Of a stretch of 29,693 nucleotides of DNA, positions 25,972 to 29,693 are shown piece by piece. A model generated the notes under the pieces. That model saw nothing but the letters and a program-made list of their open reading frames with translations. It did no database searches and was not told the origin of the DNA. Numbering within the stretch: the first letter of the stretch is position 1; each line of letters starts with the position of its first letter. A program made the position numbers and the translations under genes. The stretch is from Firmicutes bacterium CAG:882 (lineage in GTDB: Bacteria; Bacillota; Clostridia; Lachnospirales; Lachnospiraceae). The stretch spans positions 1 through 29,693 of the forward strand of contig FR895369.1 in NCBI GenBank assembly GCA_000435595.1, read 5' to 3'.

Positions 25972-26640
25972 TTACTTCATGGCGTCGTTCTTCTGCGTAG
26001 TGTCCACATTGCCTTTGTCGTCAACAGACCTTGCAGAATCCACAAAGCCTTCAAGCTTCATATTGACAAATCTGTCCTCCTTAAGCCCCGGCTCCGGAAA
26101 CTTATCCCTTCCCGAGCGGTCAGGCTTAGCCTCCTTCTTGCCCTTTCCGTTCCTCTGAACCTCCTCGGACGTCCTGTATCTGTGCATCGCAGTCAAGGTA
26201 TGATATCCGCTGCCGCCGTTTTCTTCCGCCCTGACAGGGTCAACCGCCGCGTGATACAATATGTGTCTCGGTATCGTCAAGATAAGAAAAACACCGAGCG
26301 ATATGTAATGGAAAGGCTCATCAAAATCTCCGACATTCACAACGAACATGGCAAGAAAGCATAACTCAACGGCATCAAAAATCATATAGCCGAAGTAACT
26401 TCTTCCCTGCTGCCTTGTCATCCTCTCAAAGGCATTCATTCCGTACAATGCCGCAATATTGAATAATACGGAATATCCCATCATAAGTATCATCACTGAC
26501 AGCTTATACCACAATGAGCCATTATGTCCCGTGACCGTCACAGCCACAACATAAGCAAGTCCCAATATAAGCAGTATCATATTGACCACCATCGTGATTA
26601 CCCGCATATCAAATTTCCTATTCTTTTGTTCCAATCCCAT
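25972..26640 (-). CDS. Unknown four-helix membrane protein with charged C-terminus
   Basis: I do not recognise this protein of 222 aa. Four hydrophobic helices are visible in its first about 135 residues (VITMVVNMILLILGLAYVVA; LSVMILMMGYSVLFNIAALYG; YMIFDAVELCFLAMFVVN; ISLGVFLILTIPRHIL). The last about 80 residues are charged, Lys/Glu/Arg/Gly-rich and probably cytoplasmic. I chose the ATG at 26640 (MGLEQKN) because GAGGAAG lies just upstream; an in-frame ATG at 26652 adds four residues but has no well-placed ribosome site. It has its own promoter and precedes the deacetylase gene by 56 nt, so it may begin the transcript that covers the following cluster. Function cannot be inferred. Confidence 0.8.
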   Translation of the reverse strand: MGLEQKNRKFDMRVITMVVNMILLILGLAYVVAVTVTGHNGSLWYKLSVMILMMGYSVLFNIAALYGMNAFERMTRQQGRSYFGYMIFDAVELCFLAMFVVNVGDFDEPFHYISLGVFLILTIPRHILYHAAVDPVRAEENGGSGYHTLTAMHRYRTSEEVQRNGKGKKEAKPDRSGRDKFPEPGLKEDRFVNMKLEGFVDSARSVDDKGNVDTTQKNDAMK

Positions 26641-26728
26641 AATCTTCCTCATTCCGCCGTATCATAACGGCACCAATAGTAGTTAAACGTACAAATAAGC
26701 ACCATCTGCTTATAAGCAATCATTGTTT

Positions 26729-26757
26729 ATTGTAGCACATTTTTCATTACAGTACAA
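26729..26757 (-). promoter_or_regulatory. Promoter of the four-helix membrane protein gene
   Basis: On the minus strand TTGTAC (26752-26757) and TACAAT (26729-26734) are separated by exactly 17 nt, about 90 nt before the start codon. The -35 box lies inside a perfect 12-bp palindrome TACAATATTGTA (26753-26764). A second perfect palindrome TGCTTATAAGCA (26708-26719) sits just downstream of the expected transcription start. Both are candidate operators. Confidence 0.6.
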
Positions 26758-26823
26758 TATTGTAAATTTGCGGGGAGAATTATAAAATGTAGTAGATTTC
26801 GGATAAAGAATTTCAGACTATAC

Positions 26824-26851
26824 GTTGTATATTTTAGCAAAATCATACAAC
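26824..26851. repeat. Perfect hairpin upstream of the DUF4250 gene
   Basis: GTTGTAT (26824-26830) pairs with ATACAAC (26845-26851), and the inner ATTTT/AAAAT arms pair around AGC, leaving one bulged C. The hairpin is flanked by two direct copies of TTTCGGRTAAA (26797-26807 and 26859-26869). It sits 61 nt before the plus-strand start codon and may be an operator or 5'-UTR structure. Confidence 0.6.
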
Positions 26852-26912
26852 TGCTCAGTTTCGGGTAAAAGCTTTAAAATCGTCTATCATAACACATTCA
26901 AGGAGGCACACC

Positions 26913-27092
26913 ATGTACACACTTCCAAAGGACCCCGTAATGCTTTTAAGCTTCGTAAACATGAAGCTTCGCGACGAGTTTTCAAGCCTTGACGAGCTTG
27001 CTGCAGCATGCTCGATAACGGCAGATGAGATAAAGAGCGCACTTGCGAAAATAAATTACGAGTACAATGAGGGGCAGAACCAGTTTAAGTAA
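26913..27092 (+). CDS. DUF4250 family small protein
   Basis: The only plus-strand gene in the window: 59 aa with a perfect AGGAGG ribosome site 6 nt before ATG. The sequence begins MYTLPKDPVMLLSFVNMKLR and ends INYEYNEGQNQFK. I recognise it from memory as DUF4250, a short conserved Firmicute/Lachnospiraceae family of unknown function. The central SSLDELAAACSITADEIKSAL reads as a helix-turn-helix-like pair of helices, so nucleic-acid binding is conceivable but unproven. It is divergent from the four-helix membrane protein gene and convergent with clpB. No clear terminator follows directly; a long hairpin lies about 355 nt downstream, past a foldback element. Confidence 0.85.
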   Translation: MYTLPKDPVMLLSFVNMKLRDEFSSLDELAAACSITADEIKSALAKINYEYNEGQNQFK

Positions 27093-27115
27093 GCAGCGCA
27101 GCAGGAACGAAATTA

Positions 27116-27439
27116 CCTATACCGATTCAGGTGCCAAAACAGGCTGATTTATTTCTTTATAAAAGTGTATAGCATGTTATATTTCTACATATCAGCTCCA
27201 TTGTACGAAGCAAGTTGTTCTAAGGGCTCTGAAAAAAGTATTTCTGCTTCCGCCACCGTTGCAAAATCAGCCCTCCATGGCTGTCTGCAACTCAGCCGGC
27301 ATCCATGCCGTCTGTGGCTGTACGATAAACAGAGCCCTAAGAACAACTAAGCTTCTTCCAAAAGTCGTGATATGCATAATTATAACATGATATACATATT
27401 GAAGTTGTGAAAGCGTGTTTCGACACCTGAATCCTATAC
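27116..27439. mobile_element. MITE-like foldback element with flanking direct repeat
   Basis: A roughly 310-bp non-coding unit (27123-27433) with long imperfect inverted arms of about 105 bp. Paired blocks, in nested order, are GATTCAGGTG (27124-27133) with CACCTGAATC (27424-27433); the ATGTTATA region (about 27172-27181) with TATAACAT (about 27380-27389); and AGTTGTTCTAAGGGCTCTG (27213-27231) with 27330-27348 (18 of 19 pair). The centre holds smaller hairpins (GTTGCA/TGCAAC around 27259-27292; CGGCAT/ATGCCG at 27297-27310). CCTATAC occurs on both flanks (27116-27122 and 27433-27439), as a target-site duplication would. No transposase is encoded. A structured RNA is the alternative. Confidence 0.65.
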
Positions 27440-27446
27440 TGTTAAG

Positions 27447-27513
27447 ATGTCAAAACAGGCTGTATTTTAATGGTAAAACCTTACCATAAAACACAGCCTG
27501 TTTATGTGACATT
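27447..27513. terminator. Long hairpin between convergent genes, probable bidirectional terminator
   Basis: ATGTCA, AAACAGGCTGT and TTTTAATGGTAA on the left pair with TTACCATAAAA, ACAGCCTGTTT and TGACAT on the right, around an AACC loop, with one extra A and an ATG bulge. The stem is nearly 30 bp. It lies 88 nt past the clpB stop and downstream of the plus-strand gene. The T-tracts are weak on both sides, so termination is likely but not certain. Its left arm matches the outer arm of the neighbouring foldback element, suggesting shared origin. Confidence 0.6.
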
Positions 27514-27600
27514 TGTAAATCGTATTTTATTTATCAAAATTCCGGACAAGCCGTACTTTTTTCGGACTAATACTCCAGATACGCCCCTGATGCTTCAAGC

Positions 27601-29693
27601 TTACGCCACAGGCTTCTCTGTTCTCGCAACAAGTCCCTCCGTCCGGTCGACATCAATCACTATCTCATCTCCGGCATCCACATTTCCCGAGAGAATAAGC
27701 TTTGCTGAAAGTGTCTCGACCGTCTTCTGAAGGTATCTTCTAAGAGGTCTTGCGCCATATGCAGGGTCATAGCCGTTCTCGACAATGTAATCCTTGGCAG
27801 CAGATGTAAGCTTGATTGTAACCTCGCGGTCTGCAAGTCTCTTGTTGAGGTCTGCAACCATAAGGTCGATGATGCCTGTGATGTTGTCCTTTGTGAGAGG
27901 CTTGAACATGATTATCTCATCAAGTCTGTTGAGGAACTCAGGTCTGAAGCTTGCCCTAAGCTCACCCATTACAGCCTTCTCGCACTCCGGGCTGAAATTG
28001 CCGTTCTCGTCTATGCCGTCAAGCATGTGTACGGAACCGATATTCGAGGTGAGAATGATAATCGTGTTCTTAAAGTCCACGGTACGTCCCTGTGAGTCGG
28101 TGATACGTCCGTCATCGAGCACCTGTAAGAGCACATTGAACACATCAGGGTGTGCCTTCTCAATTTCATCAAAGAGCACAACCGAGTAAGGTTTTCTTCT
28201 GACAGCCTCAGTGAGCTGACCACCCTCCTCATAACCAACATATCCCGGAGGCGCTCCGATAAGACGTGATACGGAATATTTCTCCATGTACTCACTCATA
28301 TCAAGTCTCACGATATTTTTCTCATCGTCAAACAATGCTTCGGCGAGTACCTTTGCAAGCTCCGTCTTACCTACACCGGTAGGTCCGAGGAACAGGAAGG
28401 AACCGATAGGCTTAGAAGGATCCTTGATTCCTGCCTTTGAACGGATGATTGCCTCTGTAACCTTAGTTACACCCTCATCCTGTCCTATGACACGCTTATG
28501 AAGTATATCTGCTAAGTGGAGTGTCTTGTTTCTCTCACTCTCATTTAACTTTGATACAGGGATACCTGTCCAACGGGAGATAATCTTGGCAATCTCCTCA
28601 TCTGTAACGCTCTCATGTACAAGCGAGAGTTCCTTCTGCTTTACAATATTCTCCTCAGCCTCTATCTGCTTCTTAAGCTCAGGCAGGCGGCCATACTGTA
28701 GCTGTGCTGCCTTCTCCAGGTCATAATTTCTCTGTGCAAGCTCAATCTGGCGATTCACATCGTCTAACTCCTCACGAAGCTTGCTGATGCGATCAACCGC
28801 TGCCTTCTCGTTGTCCCACTGAGCCTTGCCCGACGCAAACTGCTCTCTGAGTGCAGCGAGTTCCTTCTGGAGGTTTTCAAGACGTTCACGGCTCAGATTG
28901 TCGTCCTCCTTCTTGAGTGCTGCCTCCTCAATCTCGAGCTGCATAATCTTACGCTTTAGCTCATCAAGCTCGGCAGGCATGGAGTCAAGCTCCGTCTTAA
29001 TCATTGCACATGCTTCATCCACAAGGTCAATAGCCTTATCCGGAAGGAATCTGTCGGTGATGTATCTGTTTGAAAGTGTAGCTGCTGCCACAAGCGCACC
29101 GTCCGTAATCTTAACTCCGTGATATAGCTCATAGCGCTCCTTGATACCACGAAGGATTGATATTGTGTCCTCAACCGTCGGCTCATCAACCATTACCGGC
29201 TGGAAACGACGCTCAAGTGCTGCATCTTTTTCGATATATTTACGGTACTCGTCAAGCGTGGTCGCACCGATACAGTGAAGCTCACCTCTTGCAAGCATAG
29301 GCTTTAACATGTTGCCCGCGTCCATCGCGCCCTCGGTCTTACCTGCACCGACGATTATATGAAGCTCATCGATGAAAAGTATTATCTTTCCTTCGCTCTT
29401 TTTTACTTCCTCAAGTACAGCCTTTAAACGCTCCTCAAACTCACCACGGTACTTAGCACCCGCAACGAGCGCACCCATATCAAGTGAGAACACTGTCTTG
29501 TCCTTGAGTCCGTCAGGCACATCACCGCGCACGATACGCTGTGCAAGTCCCTCGACAACAGCAGTCTTACCGACACCCGGCTCACCTATCAGAACAGGGT
29601 TGTTCTTCGTCTTTCGGGAAAGAATACGAATGACATTTCTTATCTCATTATCCCTTCCGATAACCGGGTCAAGCTTCTGCTGCCTTGCCCTCT
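27601..29693 (-). CDS. clpB: ATP-dependent disaggregase ClpB (5' part cut by window edge)
   Basis: The reading frame is open to the window edge, beyond the first internal ATG at 29532, giving about 696 C-terminal residues of a protein normally about 860 long. Only the N-domain and start are missing. AAA-1 shows Walker A GEPGVGKT (about 29552-29578) and Walker B ILFIDELH. A full coiled-coil M domain, rich in Leu/Glu/Lys (roughly 28660-29000), marks ClpB rather than ClpA, ClpC or ClpE. AAA-2 has GPTGVGKTELAK, VVLFDEIEKAH and the YDPAYGARPLRR sensor-2 region. No ClpP-binding loop was noted. It rescues aggregated proteins with DnaK. Regulation cannot be judged because the promoter is outside the window. 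Confidence 0.97.
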   Translation of the reverse strand, partial: RARQQKLDPVIGRDNEIRNVIRILSRKTKNNPVLIGEPGVGKTAVVEGLAQRIVRGDVPDGLKDKTVFSLDMGALVAGAKYRGEFEERLKAVLEEVKKSEGKIILFIDELHIIVGAGKTEGAMDAGNMLKPMLARGELHCIGATTLDEYRKYIEKDAALERRFQPVMVDEPTVEDTISILRGIKERYELYHGVKITDGALVAAATLSNRYITDRFLPDKAIDLVDEACAMIKTELDSMPAELDELKRKIMQLEIEEAALKKEDDNLSRERLENLQKELAALREQFASGKAQWDNEKAAVDRISKLREELDDVNRQIELAQRNYDLEKAAQLQYGRLPELKKQIEAEENIVKQKELSLVHESVTDEEIAKIISRWTGIPVSKLNESERNKTLHLADILHKRVIGQDEGVTKVTEAIIRSKAGIKDPSKPIGSFLFLGPTGVGKTELAKVLAEALFDDEKNIVRLDMSEYMEKYSVSRLIGAPPGYVGYEEGGQLTEAVRRKPYSVVLFDEIEKAHPDVFNVLLQVLDDGRITDSQGRTVDFKNTIIILTSNIGSVHMLDGIDENGNFSPECEKAVMGELRASFRPEFLNRLDEIIMFKPLTKDNITGIIDLMVADLNKRLADREVTIKLTSAAKDYIVENGYDPAYGARPLRRYLQKTVETLSAKLILSGNVDAGDEIVIDVDRTEGLVARTEKPVA

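Noticed and set aside
27165..27350. 61-codon plus-strand ORF inside the foldback element
   Set aside because: It has no ribosome site, overlaps both inverted arms and has no protein-like pattern; the DNA structure explains the segment better.
27601..29532. ATG at 29532 as the clpB start
   Set aside because: The same frame continues upstream to the window edge with conserved ClpB sequence, including AAA-1 Walker A, so the gene is truncated by the window and does not start there.

Overview
The window looks like a chromosomal segment from an anaerobic Firmicute of the Lachnospiraceae type (Roseburia/Butyrivibrio/Agathobacter-like). The basis is a valS under a T-box leader, a small DUF4250 protein, Gram-positive envelope genes with C-terminal membrane anchors, strong AGGAGG-type ribosome sites and moderate GC. 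This placement is inferred from gene content; no marker gene settles genus or species. Every substantial gene is on the minus strand except one 59-codon gene at 26913-27092. No tRNA, rRNA, CRISPR array, prophage or transposase gene was seen.

Region A (23-14529, read right to left) is one apparent operon. A sigma-A-like promoter (14500-14529) drives a T-box leader with an intrinsic terminator (14162-14493). Then come valS, a GT2-GtrA glycosyltransferase, an NAGPA-type phosphodiester glycosidase protein, an unknown membrane-anchored extracellular protein, a MoxR ATPase, a DUF58 protein, a membrane transglutaminase, two tandem amidase_3 cell-wall hydrolases, and a strong terminator at 23-68. Gaps are from 4-nt overlaps to about 30 nt, so envelope genes appear to sit behind a tRNA-Val-sensing switch.

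Region B (14498-26640, read right to left) is a second co-directional run. It holds a membrane protein, a NodB-type polysaccharide deacetylase, rarA, and then a largely uncharacterised cluster: a 1192-aa Ig/TPR-like protein (DUF5717-like), a 415-aa Hsp70/actin-fold protein (DUF5716-like), a 241-aa TPR protein, a 390-aa two-TM coiled-coil protein, an 819-aa secreted beta-propeller/Y_Y_Y sensor with one TM and no output domain, and a small, apparently frameshifted membrane ORF. Overlapping or nearly abutting genes suggest co-expression. My best reading is an envelope-spanning sensing or scaffolding system built around an Hsp70-like protein. It is the strongest candidate here for an undescribed system.

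Region C (26641-29693) has a divergent promoter region with palindromes, the plus-strand DUF4250 gene, and a 508-nt non-coding gap. In the gap lie a roughly 310-bp foldback element with inverted-repeat arms and a 6-7 bp flanking direct repeat (MITE-like), and a second long hairpin with related arms that may end both convergent transcripts. The 3' four-fifths of clpB follows, cut by the window edge.
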